Source: Ralstonia mannitolilytica
GTDB taxonomy: Bacteria; Pseudomonadota; Gammaproteobacteria; Burkholderiales; Burkholderiaceae
DNA: 64,000 bases
Direction: 5' to 3'
Assembly (NCBI RefSeq): GCF_905397375.1
Contig: NZ_CAJPVG010000001.1
Coordinates: forward strand, 1,116,001 to 1,180,000
Shown here: one piece after another, positions 33,823 to 43,261 of the stretch
Position numbering within the stretch: the stretch's first letter is position 1
Layout of the letters: each line of letters starts with the position of its first letter
Translations under genes and position numbers: made by a program
Notes under the pieces: generated by a model
The model's database searches: none
Told to the model about the DNA's origin: nothing
The model's input: the letters and a program-made list of their open reading frames with translations, nothing else

Positions 33823-35208
33823 TTACAGCGCCTCGGCGCGTGCCTGGGATGCCAGCGTGGCGTTCTTCTGGCGGAACAGGTAGCTGATGCCCAGCACGGC
33901 CATCCAGACCGGGATCAGGTACACCGAGATCCGCAGGTCCGGCGTCAGATACATCACCACCAGCACGCCAGCCAGGAAGGCCAGGCACAGGTAGTTGGTG
34001 AGCGGATACCCGAAGCTGCGGAAGGCCGTCGACTGGCCAGCCTTGCGCTTGTCGTGGCGGAACTTCAGGTGGATCACGCTGATCATCGCCCAGTTGATGA
34101 TGAGTGCCGAGACCACGAGGCCCATCAGAAGCTCGAACGCCTTGCCGGGCATGAAGTAGTTGAGCGCCACGCACGCCAGCGTGGCGATGGCCGATACGCC
34201 CAGCGCCGCCAGCGGAATGCCCCGCTGGCTGACCTTGAGCAGCGCCCTGGGGGCGTTGCCCTGCCTGGCTAGGCCGTACAGCATGCGGCTGTTGCAGTAC
34301 ACGCCGCTGTTGTAGACCGACAGGGCGGCCGTCAGCACCACAACGTTCAGCACGTTCGCCACGAGGTTGCTGTTCATCGCGTGGAAGATCAGCACGAACG
34401 GGCTGCCGCCGGTGACGACCTTTTCCCACGGATACAGCGACAGCAGCACACCGAGCGCGCCCACGTAGAAGATCAGGATGCGGTAGATGACCTGGTTCGT
34501 TGCCCGCGGGATCGTGACAGACGGGTTGTCCGCCTCCGCCGCCGTAATGCCCACCAGCTCCAGCCCGCCAAACGAGAACATGATGACAGCCATGGCCATC
34601 ACGAGGCCGCCGATGCCGTTGGGGAAGAACCCGCCGTGCGCCCACAGGTTGGTGACGCTTGCCGCGGGACCGGCACCGCCGGTGAGCAGCAGATAGCCGC
34701 CAAATCCGATCATGCCGACAATGGCGAGCACCTTGACGATGGCGAACCAGAACTCCATCTCGCCGTACGACTTCACGCTCGTCAGGTTGATGCCGTTGAT
34801 GATCACGAAGAACGCCAGCGCGGCCACCCACGTCGGCACGCCCGGCCACCAGTACTGGACGTAGATGCCGACGGCCGACAGCTCCGCCATGCCGACGAGG
34901 ATGTACAGCACCCAGTAGTTCCAGCCCGACATGAAGCCGGCAAAGTGCCCGCAGTACTTGTCGGCAAAGTAGCTGAACGAGCCGGCCACGGGCTCATCGA
35001 CGACCATCTCACCGAGCTGGCGCATGATGAAGAACGCCACCATGCCCGCCAGCGCGTAGCCGAGCAGCACCGAAGGGCCCGCCAGCTTGATCGTCTGCGC
35101 GATGCCGAGGAACAGCCCCGTACCGATGGCGCCGCCCAGCGCGATGAGCTGGATGTGGCGATTCTTCAGGCCGCGCTTGAGCCCGCCTTCCTTGTCATGG
35201 GAAATCAT
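33823..35208 (-). CDS. aromatic amino acid permease, AroP/PheP type
   Basis: 461 residues from the ATG at 35208 (GGAGACAGGAAGAC upstream). The amino acid-polyamine-organocation family layout with twelve membrane segments starts with LKNRHIQLIALGGAIGTGLF and LGYALAGMVAFFIMRQLGEM. The consensus block VDEPVAGSFSYFADKYCGHF and the segment FSFGGLELVGITAAEADNPS are those of AroP, PheP and related permeases. Position between hpd and the aminotransferase supports tyrosine/phenylalanine as substrates. In-frame extension upstream (MAHAASIQGRRQED) is possible but the ribosome binding site favours 35208. Confidence 0.9.
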   Translation of the reverse strand: MISHDKEGGLKRGLKNRHIQLIALGGAIGTGLFLGIAQTIKLAGPSVLLGYALAGMVAFFIMRQLGEMVVDEPVAGSFSYFADKYCGHFAGFMSGWNYWVLYILVGMAELSAVGIYVQYWWPGVPTWVAALAFFVIINGINLTSVKSYGEMEFWFAIVKVLAIVGMIGFGGYLLLTGGAGPAASVTNLWAHGGFFPNGIGGLVMAMAVIMFSFGGLELVGITAAEADNPSVTIPRATNQVIYRILIFYVGALGVLLSLYPWEKVVTGGSPFVLIFHAMNSNLVANVLNVVVLTAALSVYNSGVYCNSRMLYGLARQGNAPRALLKVSQRGIPLAALGVSAIATLACVALNYFMPGKAFELLMGLVVSALIINWAMISVIHLKFRHDKRKAGQSTAFRSFGYPLTNYLCLAFLAGVLVVMYLTPDLRISVYLIPVWMAVLGISYLFRQKNATLASQARAEAL

Positions 35209-35278
35209 GTCTTCCTGTCTCCTGCCTTGGATGGAAGCGGCATGCGCCATGGATGTCGGCGCGCCGCGTCAACGCTGC

Positions 35279-35297
35279 CCGGCGCTTTTGGCGCCGG
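35279..35297 (-). other. perfect 7-bp hairpin between hpd and the permease gene
   Basis: CCGGCGC and GCGCCGG pair across a 5-nt loop in the 123-nt gap. There is no T run on the minus strand. It may stabilise or partially separate the hpd message from the downstream genes. Confidence 0.35.
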
Positions 35298-35331
35298 ACG
35301 GTGTTCTTGTATTTCGTAGGGGAATGGGGGC

Positions 35332-36405
35332 TCAGACCTTGAGCGTGCCACGCTCGATCTGATCGCGTTCCAGCGATTCGAACAGCGCCTTGAAGTTGCC
35401 TTCGCCAAAGCCGTCGTCGCCCTTGCGCTGGATGAACTCGAAGAACACGGGCCCGAGCAGCGTCTTGGAAAAGATCTGCAGCAACAGGCGCGGCGAGCCG
35501 TCTTCCGTCGTGCCGTCGAGCAGGATGCCGCGCTTCTGCAGCTCCGCCACCGGCTGGCCGTGGCCCGGCAGGCGCTTCTCGAGGTTTTCGTAGTAACGGC
35601 TGTTCGGCGCCGTCATCAGCGGCACGCCGGCGGCCTGCAGCTTGTCGATGACCTCGATGAGGTTGTCGGTGAGAAAGGCGATGTGCTGGATGCCTTCGCC
35701 GTTGAAGGCCATCAGGAATTCTTCGATCTGCCCGCTGCCGCCGGCGGACTCCTCGTTGAGCGGAATGCGGATCTTGCCGTCCGGTGCCGTCATCGCCTTG
35801 GAGGTGAGGCCGGTGTATTCGCCCTTGATGTCGAAGTAGCGGATCTCGCGGAAGTTGAACAGCTTCTCGTAGAAGTTGGCCCAGTACGCCATGCGGCCGC
35901 GATAGACGTTGTGCGTCAGATGGTCGACCAGGCGCAGGCCGTGGCCCACCGGGCGGCGTTCGACGCCCTCGATGAACTCGAAGTCGATGTCGTAGATCGA
36001 TTTGCCGTCTTCGAAACGGTCGATCAGGTACAGCGGCGCACCGCCGATGCCCTTGATGGCCGGCAGGCGCAGCTCCATCGGGCCCGTCGCGATCTCGATG
36101 GGCTGGGCGCCCAGCTCCAGGGCGCGCGCATAGGCCTGGTGAGAGTCCTTCACGCGGAACGCCATGCCGCATGCGCTCGGGCCGTGCTCGGCCGCAAAGT
36201 ACGCGGCCTGGCTGTTCGGCTCACGGTTGACGATGAAGTTGATGTCGCCCTGGCGATACAGCAGCACATCTTTCGAACGATGGCGTGCGACCAGCGAGAA
36301 GCCCATCTGCTCGAACAGCGGTTCCAGCACGTTGGGCGTCGGCGAGGCGAATTCGACAAACTCGAAGCCCATCAGCTTCATCGGGTTTTCAAAGAGATCG
36401 GTCAT
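35332..36405 (-). CDS. hpd: 4-hydroxyphenylpyruvate dioxygenase
   Basis: 357 residues from the ATG at 36405. The two-domain vicinal-oxygen-chelate fold is seen; the iron ligands are the His of LVDHLTHNVYRGRM, the His of GIQHIAFLTDN and the Glu of GPVFFEFIQRKGDDGFGEGN. It converts 4-hydroxyphenylpyruvate to homogentisate in tyrosine breakdown. No hmgA or fahA gene is next to it. It is the first gene of an operon with an amino acid permease and an aminotransferase and is divergent from an Lrp-type regulator across 281 nt. Confidence 0.96.
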   Translation of the reverse strand: MTDLFENPMKLMGFEFVEFASPTPNVLEPLFEQMGFSLVARHRSKDVLLYRQGDINFIVNREPNSQAAYFAAEHGPSACGMAFRVKDSHQAYARALELGAQPIEIATGPMELRLPAIKGIGGAPLYLIDRFEDGKSIYDIDFEFIEGVERRPVGHGLRLVDHLTHNVYRGRMAYWANFYEKLFNFREIRYFDIKGEYTGLTSKAMTAPDGKIRIPLNEESAGGSGQIEEFLMAFNGEGIQHIAFLTDNLIEVIDKLQAAGVPLMTAPNSRYYENLEKRLPGHGQPVAELQKRGILLDGTTEDGSPRLLLQIFSKTLLGPVFFEFIQRKGDDGFGEGNFKALFESLERDQIERGTLKV

Positions 36406-36610
36406 GGCGGGGGCGTTGTTGAGAAGTGAAGCGAAAGGGGCGGTCGCGGGGCACACAATGCGCGCAGGGAATGGTGGTGCCTGGCGAAATAAAGTTGCGG
36501 GTCACATTGTGCGCGGGGCGGCGCTCGAGCCTTGGGGCGGGGCGCGTGCCAGTCGCACTCTGGCCGTCTACCGGCGCGTCGTTTGTGGAGAAGTGTATAT
36601 TTCCGCCTGA

Positions 36611-36665
36611 GAAATAGGATTTCGTGCGGTGGCCAGGGAAACCCTCGATTCTGAAACGAAATTTC
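36611..36665. promoter_or_regulatory. two GAAAT/ATTTC palindromes between hpd and the Lrp-type gene
   Basis: GAAAT-AGG-ATTTC (36611-36623) and the perfect GAAATTTC (36658-36665) share the same half-site and are about 45 nt apart, with AT-rich TGTATATTTCC next to them. Lrp/AsnC proteins bind AT-rich dyads, so these are candidate operators for the regulator beginning at 36687. Confidence 0.4.
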
Positions 36666-36686
36666 CCTGTGACGGGGGTTCAGGAA

Positions 36687-37166
36687 ATGGAAGTGCAGAC
36701 AATCACGTTCGATCGCATCGACCTGCGGCTGCTGGGGGCGTTGCAGGAGCACGGCCGGATCTCGAATCTCGAGCTGGCCGAAACGATCAAGCTTTCACCG
36801 GCGCAAACGCTGCGGCGGCACCGGCGGCTTGAAGAGCTTGGCGTGATCCGCCGTTACGAGGCGCGGCTCGACCCGAAGAGCCTCGGCTTTGGCGTGGTCG
36901 CGTTCATCCAGGTCACCATGGAGCGCGGCCACATCCGTGATCTCGCCAAGTTCAAGGAGCTCGTCGCCAAGCTCGCGCAGATCCAGGAGTGCTATTCCGT
37001 GACTGGCGATATCGACTACGTGCTGAAAGTCGTCGCGCGCGACCTGAAGGCGCTGTCGGACTTCCTGCTGGACACGCTGATGCGCATTCCGGGCGTGAGC
37101 CGCGTGCAGTCCATCGTCTGCCTGGACGAGATCAAGGGAACGACCGCGATGCCGCTGGAGGCGTGA
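36687..37166 (+). CDS. Lrp/AsnC-family transcriptional regulator
   Basis: 159 residues from ATG 36687. The N-terminal winged helix-turn-helix is FDRIDLRLLGALQEHGRISN and LAETIKLSPAQTLRRHRRLE, followed by GVIRRYEARLDPKSLGFG. The C-terminal RAM effector domain contains ECYSVTGDIDYVLKVVARDL and IPGVSRVQSIVCLDEIKG. It is divergent from hpd and probably senses an aromatic amino acid. A longer frame upstream (from 36624) has no ribosome binding site. Confidence 0.93.
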   Translation: MEVQTITFDRIDLRLLGALQEHGRISNLELAETIKLSPAQTLRRHRRLEELGVIRRYEARLDPKSLGFGVVAFIQVTMERGHIRDLAKFKELVAKLAQIQECYSVTGDIDYVLKVVARDLKALSDFLLDTLMRIPGVSRVQSIVCLDEIKGTTAMPLEA

Positions 37167-37348
37167 TGGCGGCCCGCAGTGTGCCGCCGCGGTCGGATGC
37201 CGCGAGGGCGTCATCGCGCGTGGTCGGTGATCGGCACCACCGGCGCGCGCCGGTTTGGCGTGCAGACGGCGAGGCCCATGAGCTGGGCCGGGCGCGCTGC
37301 ACCGACGTGTGGCCCTCGCCCGGCAAGCCGCGCGAGAGCCACGCGCCC

Positions 37349-39055
37349 TCAATGCACGATGATTGATACCGTTGAGTTTGCGGGCACCGTGAGCGTCTCG
37401 CTGTACGTGCCGGCCTTCAGCCCGCGCGAGACCGGGAACTGTCCGAAGCCCTGCAGCGTGGCCGGCACGGAGGTCGGCATGGTGCGCTGGCTGCTGTAGT
37501 TCGGGCCGTTGAGCGCCGGGATGGAGAAGCCGCTGTCCGAGCGCGCCGGATACGCAAAGCCCGACGGGCTGCCCGGCACCGGCAGCAGGGCGACGGCTGT
37601 ACCCCAGCGGCTGACCGCATCGCCCAGGCCCGCGCCGCCGCCCGCGCGGATGGCGTTGTCGAGCACCGTGGCGGAATCGGTCGACGAGAAGTTGTGCAGC
37701 AGGTTGGTGTAGTACGCAACGCCGTACTGGCGCAGCAGGAAGCCACCGAGGCTGCCCGAGATCGGGTACCCCGGGCATGGCGACGACAGCGAGGGGTCGA
37801 AGGCCGTCAGCGCGCAGTCATATGCGCTTTGCAGCCAGGCCGGGAAGCGGCTGTCGCGCACGTTGTTGAAGCTCGGATCGATCTGGCTGGAGAGCACGTC
37901 TTCCATGGTCATGGCGGTCATTTCTTCGAGCCACGTGCCGTACATGTACTGCGAGCCGTGCAGCACGCCGCGCTGGTAGAAATTGGCCATGTGCGTGAAC
38001 TCGTGGCCGAGCGTCGAGATGACCGTGTTCAGCCCGCTGGCGCCGCCCAGGTACACGGTTTCCGAATCCACATACAACGACAGCGACTGGTTCGACAGCG
38101 GCTGTGCGCTGGTGGTGAAGTTGTTGCGCGCCCAGAAGTAGCCGACGCGGCCATAGGGCTGGCCATCCGGCTGGATGTTCAGCACGACGATGTCGAGTGC
38201 CTGGTTCGGGTCGATCAGGCTGGCCGAGCTGGAGTAGCTGCCCCACGGCTGCCCGACGAGCGACGTCGCCAGCGTGTAGATCGACTGGTTGCCCGAGGCA
38301 AACTTGTTGGCCAGCGTGCCGATGACGCCGTCGGAGATCTTGCTGCTGCCGTACTCCGAGTCCTGCACCCACACGTTGACGATGCGGCCGTCCGTGGCGG
38401 TGGCCTGCTGCCGCAGCGTGGCCGAGACGACCACGGCCGTGCCGTCGGGCTGCTGGTGGTTCCACGTGCGCTGCGCGCCCACGGCTGCCACCGATTGCGG
38501 GCGCAGCACCGTGTTGCCGGAGCCGGATGCGCTCTGCGTCTTGAGCGGGCCCGCGCCGCTGGCATAGCCGTCCAGTGCATGCGCGTTGAAGTCGGAAAGC
38601 TGGCGGTCAAAGGCCGCGTTGGCATCGTTGCCCACCACGTCGGCCGCTGCCTTTGGTGCAGCCGTACCGGTGGTGTCGAGCAGCCCCAGGCTGGTGATCG
38701 GGACAGACGGCATCGGCTGGGCCGCCGCGCCCTGGTTGGTGTAGACGAGCGTCACGTTCTGCCCCGTGAGCCCCGCGATCGACACGGACACCGTTCCGGC
38801 CGAGCCGCCTGCATTGGTTGCCTGCCATACGCCCACGCCGGAGCCGGCATACGTGGTGCCGAGCGCGCCGCAGTTCGTACCGCTGCAGGCTGGCGCCACG
38901 GTAATGTTGGCGGTGGTGCTCTGCGGCGTGTTCGAGGCTCCCTCGCTCGCACCGCCTCCGCCGCCTCCGCAAGCGGCCAGGGTGCCTGCGGCTGCCACCA
39001 TCATCGTGAGGGCCCATTGCTTCGTGCCGCGCACGGTCGTGCTGCTACGTTCCAT
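37349..39055 (-). CDS. M30-type (hyicolysin-like) zinc peptidase, lipoprotein
   Basis: 568 residues from the ATG at 39055 (GGGAGAGAAGTGG upstream); a TTG five codons earlier also lies in frame. The N-terminus ends in LAAC followed by a run of Gly and then GASEGASN, a lipoprotein signal with the lipid-modified Cys at residue 29. The zinc motif HEFTHM lies at residues 351-356, preceded by STLG. The third ligand may be the Glu in WLEEMTAM. The layout, a beta-rich N-terminal region and a C-terminal Ser/Pro-rich beta domain, matches the peptidase M30 group. It is probably exported to the outer membrane or surface. It is a single gene. Confidence 0.8.
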   Translation of the reverse strand: MERSSTTVRGTKQWALTMMVAAAGTLAACGGGGGGASEGASNTPQSTTANITVAPACSGTNCGALGTTYAGSGVGVWQATNAGGSAGTVSVSIAGLTGQNVTLVYTNQGAAAQPMPSVPITSLGLLDTTGTAAPKAAADVVGNDANAAFDRQLSDFNAHALDGYASGAGPLKTQSASGSGNTVLRPQSVAAVGAQRTWNHQQPDGTAVVVSATLRQQATATDGRIVNVWVQDSEYGSSKISDGVIGTLANKFASGNQSIYTLATSLVGQPWGSYSSSASLIDPNQALDIVVLNIQPDGQPYGRVGYFWARNNFTTSAQPLSNQSLSLYVDSETVYLGGASGLNTVISTLGHEFTHMANFYQRGVLHGSQYMYGTWLEEMTAMTMEDVLSSQIDPSFNNVRDSRFPAWLQSAYDCALTAFDPSLSSPCPGYPISGSLGGFLLRQYGVAYYTNLLHNFSSTDSATVLDNAIRAGGGAGLGDAVSRWGTAVALLPVPGSPSGFAYPARSDSGFSIPALNGPNYSSQRTMPTSVPATLQGFGQFPVSRGLKAGTYSETLTVPANSTVSIIVH

Positions 39056-39363
39056 CCACTTCTCTCCCAATCCGAATCCTTGCGCGCTGTCGGCTCGTGA
39101 CTGTGGCGCGCGGACGGATTCTCAGGTGGAAGTGGCGGAGCCGATCCGTGGAAATAACGGGCCGTGAGCGCCCAATTCCCCCCGATATGGGGGTGCGGAA
39201 CCCACCGCCTTGTCGGAAAGGATGAAAAAGTCGTAGCGCGAGGATGAGGAAGCGGAAAACGGACGAGGGCAGCCGGCACCGTTTTTGCCCATCCGCTGCT
39301 CCGCTAGAATGGTCCGCTCCCTTTTTCAGGCGCCGTACAAAGCGCCGGATACGCCACCCACCG
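39056..39363. promoter_or_regulatory. divergent promoter region of the M30 peptidase and a LysR gene
   Basis: 308 nt. It contains CCCCC-GATAT-GGGGG (about 39179-39193), a symmetric GC element, and towards the LysR gene TAGAAT at about 39305 as a -10 candidate. GGCGC-CGTACAAA-GCGCC (about 39330-39347) follows near the start codon. No protein gene is supported. Confidence 0.4.
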
Positions 39364-40236
39364 ATGCTCGTTGCGCAGCTCAAATCGTTCTTCATGGTCG
39401 CCCGCCTGGGCAGCATCACGCTGGCCGCCAAGCAGCTCGGGCTGTCGCAGCCGACCGTGACCTCGCAGATCCGCGCGCTGGAAGAGGCCTACGGGGTCGA
39501 ACTGTTCTACCGGGGCGGGCGGCGCCTTGCGCTGTCCGATGCCGGCGTGCGGCTGATGCCGCTGGTCGACCAGCTCGTGCGCCAGGAAACCGAGATCGAT
39601 TTCTTCCTGCGCAACTCCGGCGACATGGGCACGGGCCACCTGCGCATCGGCGCCACGGCGCCGTACTACGTGCTCGACATCGTTGACCGCTTCTGCAAGA
39701 GCCACCCCGGCATCGACGTGAGCATCGAAGCCGGCAACTCGGTGCAGATGCTCGAAGCGCTGCAGGAATACCGCGTGGACGTGGCATCGTCGTCGCAGCG
39801 CGTGGACGACGCGCGCTTCCTGCGCATCGAGCTGGCACGCGATCCGCTGGTGCTGGTCGTGCATCGCAGCCACCCGCTGGCTGCGCAGACCAGCGTGCCG
39901 GTGAGCGTGCTGTCGCAATGCCGGCTGCTCGTGCGCGAGGTCGGGTCCACCACGCGCGCCATGACGGAAACGATGATGGCGCAGGCGGGCGTGACGCCGG
40001 CGTCCACGGTCGAGATCGGCAGCCGGGAGTCCATCCGCGAGGTGATCACCCGCAACCTTGGTGTGAGCGTGATCGCGCGGCAGGAGGTGCCCAGCCATGC
40101 CGACCTGCGCGTGCTGCCGTTTGAGGGCATCGAAGGCGGCGCCCCGGAGCTGAGCGAATACCTGTACTGCCTGCAGGACCGCAAGGATGCACGGCTGATT
40201 GCCGCGTTCCTGGGGGAAGTCCGCCCGGTGGCGTAG
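39364..40236 (+). CDS. LysR-type regulator of the 2-aminoethylphosphonate operon
   Basis: 290 residues from ATG 39364. The helix-turn-helix is FFMVARLGSITLAAKQLGLS with PTVTSQIRALEEAYGVELF; the effector domain includes GHLRIGATAPYYVLDIVDRF and VGSTTRAMTETMMAQAG. The gene lies 118 nt before the phosphonate transporter ATPase in the same direction. It closely resembles the regulator at 47203-48138 (same order SFF-VAR-GS-T-AAKQL-LSQPTVT-IR-LEE-YGVELF), so the operon is bracketed by two paralogues. The effector is presumably 2-aminoethylphosphonate or phosphonoacetaldehyde. Confidence 0.9.
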   Translation: MLVAQLKSFFMVARLGSITLAAKQLGLSQPTVTSQIRALEEAYGVELFYRGGRRLALSDAGVRLMPLVDQLVRQETEIDFFLRNSGDMGTGHLRIGATAPYYVLDIVDRFCKSHPGIDVSIEAGNSVQMLEALQEYRVDVASSSQRVDDARFLRIELARDPLVLVVHRSHPLAAQTSVPVSVLSQCRLLVREVGSTTRAMTETMMAQAGVTPASTVEIGSRESIREVITRNLGVSVIARQEVPSHADLRVLPFEGIEGGAPELSEYLYCLQDRKDARLIAAFLGEVRPVA

Positions 40237-40354
40237 TCGGCGATCCCCCAACCAAAATCCGGAAATGCGCACATTGGCGTTTTTGGGGTAACTGCCACAT
40301 GGGCTACATGTCGGCTGGCTACAGTGGCGACCGTTTTCGCTACCGGCCCCGACG

Positions 40355-41473
40355 ATGCCTCAGTCCGCTTCCCACCCGACCACGGGTCTGGCCACGCCGT
40401 TTCTCTCGGTGCGGCAGGTCACGCGCCGCTTCGGCACCGGCGCGGCTGCATTCACCGCGCTCGAAGGCGTATCGCTGGACGTGGCGCGGGGCGAATTCGT
40501 CTGCCTGCTCGGGCCCTCCGGCTGCGGCAAGACCACGCTGCTGCGTATCATCGCCGGGCTCGAGGCGCAGGATGCCGGCCAGATCGTTGCCGGCGGCCGC
40601 GATATCTCGAACCTGCCGCCGCGTGAACGCGACTACGGCATCGTCTTCCAGTCGTACGCGCTGTTTCCGAACCTGACGGTCGCGCAGAACGTTGCCTACG
40701 GGCTCGACACGCGCAACGGCAACCGGGCGCGTCTGCACGAGCGTGTGTCCGAGATGCTGGCGCTGGTGGGTCTGTCCGGGAGCGAGGCGAAATATCCGTC
40801 GCAGCTCTCCGGCGGCCAACAGCAGCGCGTGGCGCTGGCCCGCGCGCTGGCGCCCGCGCCGTCGCTGCTGCTGCTCGACGAGCCGATGTCGGCGCTGGAC
40901 GCCCAGGTGCGCGAACACCTGCGCATCGAACTGCGCCGCCTGCAGCGCAAGTTGAACGTGACCACGCTCATGGTCACGCACGATCAGGACGAGGCCATGG
41001 CGATGGCCGATCGCATTGCCGTGATGTCCAACGGCCGCATCGAGCAGACCGGCTCGCCCGCCGAAATCTATTCGCGCCCGGCCACCGGTTTTGTCGCCGG
41101 GTTTGTCGGGCAGGCCAACTGGCTGCCGCTCGAGCGCGCGGAAGACGGCACGCCCACGCTGGCCGGCCAGCCGCTGCTGCTCGATCCGGCGTTTTCCGAC
41201 GGCGCCGGCGACAACGGCCGCCTGTTCTGCCGTCCCGAAGCCGTCACGCTGCATCCCGACGACGACGCCCCGAACCGTCACCTGGCCCGCGTGGTCGACC
41301 AGATCTATCTGGGCAGCCGCACGCGGGTGATGCTCGCCATCGACGGTCTGGCCGATGTGCCGCTGGTGGCGGAAGTCGCATCCGGCGTGCTGCGCCACGG
41401 GCTGGGCGACAGCAAGTTGTGGATTGCCCTCGAGCGCGATGGGCTGCGCCTGTATCCGTACGACCGTGCCTGA
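40355..41473 (+). CDS. phnT: 2-aminoethylphosphonate ABC transporter ATP-binding protein
   Basis: 372 residues. The Walker A motif is GPSGCGKTT, the Q-loop lies in FQSYALFPNLTV, the signature is LSGGQQQRVALARAL and Walker B LLLLDEPMSAL with the switch His in VTHDQDEA. A C-terminal TOBE-like regulatory part extends from about 240 on. This is the layout of spermidine/iron/phosphonate-type importers. It is followed 7 nt later by the fused permease gene. Assignment to 2-aminoethylphosphonate rests on the operon partner PhnX. Confidence 0.9.
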   Translation: MPQSASHPTTGLATPFLSVRQVTRRFGTGAAAFTALEGVSLDVARGEFVCLLGPSGCGKTTLLRIIAGLEAQDAGQIVAGGRDISNLPPRERDYGIVFQSYALFPNLTVAQNVAYGLDTRNGNRARLHERVSEMLALVGLSGSEAKYPSQLSGGQQQRVALARALAPAPSLLLLDEPMSALDAQVREHLRIELRRLQRKLNVTTLMVTHDQDEAMAMADRIAVMSNGRIEQTGSPAEIYSRPATGFVAGFVGQANWLPLERAEDGTPTLAGQPLLLDPAFSDGAGDNGRLFCRPEAVTLHPDDDAPNRHLARVVDQIYLGSRTRVMLAIDGLADVPLVAEVASGVLRHGLGDSKLWIALERDGLRLYPYDRA

Positions 41474-41480
41474 GGCTGCC

Positions 41481-43232
41481 ATGTCGATGCTGCCGCCTGA
41501 GGCCAACGTCATCACGGCCCCGCCATCCGAAGCCGCCCGCCCGACACGCACGCCCTTCTGGCGTACGGATGTGCCGGTGCTCACCGGCATGAAGCTCGGC
41601 TGGCTGCTGTTGCTCTGCATCGGCTTGTTACTGCCAACGGCGATGATGCTGCTGCAGGCGACAGGCCTCGTCACCAGCGCGCGCAGTTCAGACGAGCATG
41701 GCCTGGCGCTGGTGCTGCACGTCGTGCGCGGGCCGAACTTCCTCGACATGGTGGGCCGCACGCTGGCGGTGTCCGGCGCGGTCGCCGCCCTGGTGGTGCC
41801 GCTTGCGTTTGCGCTGGCCTACGCAGTGCAGCGCACGCGCATGCCGTTGCGCGGCACGCTGCGCACGCTGGCGATGCTGCCGCTGTTTGCGCCGTCGCTG
41901 CTGCCGGGCATTGCACTGGTCTACCTGTTCGGTAACCAGGGCCTGCTCAAGGCGTGGCTGCACGGCGGCAGCATCTACGGCTTCTGGGGCATCGTGCTGG
42001 GCGAGGTGTTCTACACGTTTCCGTATGCGCTGATGCTGCTGCTGGCCACGCTCACGCTGGCCGACGGCCGCTTGTATGACGCGGCCCGCGCGATGGGAGC
42101 GGGGCCGTGGCGCACGTTCCGCACGGTGACGCTGCCGGGCGCCCGCTATGGGCTGTTCGGTGCCTTTGCGCTGGTCTGCACGCTGGTCGCCACGGACTTC
42201 GGCGTGCCGACCGTGGTGGGCGGCAGCTACCAGGTGCTGGCCGTAGAGGCCTACAAGGCGGTGGTGGGGCAGCAGCAGTTTGCACGCGGCGCCGTGATCG
42301 GCCTGATGCTGTTGCTGCCGGCCCTGCTGACGTTTGCCGTGGAGCGCCTCGTACAGCGCCGCCAGCACGCCGCGCTGGCCAGCCGCGCACAACCGTATCA
42401 CCCGCAGCCGGACCGCCTGCGCGACGGTGTCTTCCTGCTGCTGAGCGTGCTCGTGGTCGGCGGGATCCTGCTGATGCTCGCCACGGCGGTGGGTGCGTCG
42501 CTGGTGAAGCTCTGGCCATACAACCTCGAGCTGTCGCTGCGCAATTACGACTTCGACAACATGGACGGTGGCGGCTGGCTTGCGTATCGCAACAGCCTGA
42601 AGCTGGCTGCGCTCACCACCGTGTTCGGTACGGCGCTGATCTTTACCGGCGCGTGGCTGGTCGAGAAAACGCGCACGGCGGCGTGGCTGCACTCGGCCAT
42701 CCGGTTTGCCGTGCTGCTGCCGATGGCGGTGCCGGGCCTGGTGCTTGGCCTGGGCTACGTGTTCTTCTTCAACCATCCGGCCAATCCGCTCAACGGCCTG
42801 TACGGCGGCATGGCGCTGATGGTGCTGTGCACCATCATGCATTGCGCCACGGCCGCGCACCTCACGTCGGTGGCGGCGCTGGGACAGCTTGATCCGGTGT
42901 TCGAGGCGGTGTCGGCTTCGCTCAAGGTGTCGGCGCTGCGCACCTACTGGCGCGTGACGCTGCCGATGTGCCTGCCCGCCGTGCTGTCGTGCGCGCGCTA
43001 TCTGTTCGTGTCGGCCATGACCACCGTGTCGGCGGTGATCTTCCTCTACAGCCCCGACACCGTGCTCGCCTCCGTGGCCGTGCTGAACATGGACGACGCT
43101 GGCGACATCGGCCCGGCGGCGGCCATGTCCACGCTCATTCTTGCCACGTCGATCGTCGTATCGCTGCTTCTTGAGCTGGCCACACGCGGCATCGTGCGGC
43201 GCACGCAGGCATGGCGAGCGGCCCCCCATTGA
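41481..43232 (+). CDS. phnU: 2-aminoethylphosphonate ABC transporter permease, two fused domains
   Basis: 583 residues from ATG 41481 with about twelve membrane segments. Two binding-protein-dependent transport modules are joined in one chain. The first EAA-like loop is DAARAMGAGPWRTFRTVTLP; the second is FEAVSASLKVSALRTYWRVT. A charged linker (RRQHAALASRAQPYHPQPDR) separates them about residue 300. A single fused chain replaces the usual permease pair and fits the PhnU2-like group found with PhnX. It lies directly behind the ATPase and before phnX. Confidence 0.9.
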   Translation: MSMLPPEANVITAPPSEAARPTRTPFWRTDVPVLTGMKLGWLLLLCIGLLLPTAMMLLQATGLVTSARSSDEHGLALVLHVVRGPNFLDMVGRTLAVSGAVAALVVPLAFALAYAVQRTRMPLRGTLRTLAMLPLFAPSLLPGIALVYLFGNQGLLKAWLHGGSIYGFWGIVLGEVFYTFPYALMLLLATLTLADGRLYDAARAMGAGPWRTFRTVTLPGARYGLFGAFALVCTLVATDFGVPTVVGGSYQVLAVEAYKAVVGQQQFARGAVIGLMLLLPALLTFAVERLVQRRQHAALASRAQPYHPQPDRLRDGVFLLLSVLVVGGILLMLATAVGASLVKLWPYNLELSLRNYDFDNMDGGGWLAYRNSLKLAALTTVFGTALIFTGAWLVEKTRTAAWLHSAIRFAVLLPMAVPGLVLGLGYVFFFNHPANPLNGLYGGMALMVLCTIMHCATAAHLTSVAALGQLDPVFEAVSASLKVSALRTYWRVTLPMCLPAVLSCARYLFVSAMTTVSAVIFLYSPDTVLASVAVLNMDDAGDIGPAAAMSTLILATSIVVSLLLELATRGIVRRTQAWRAAPH

Positions 43233-43261
43233 ATTCGTAGCCAAGACAAGGAAAGCAAGAC

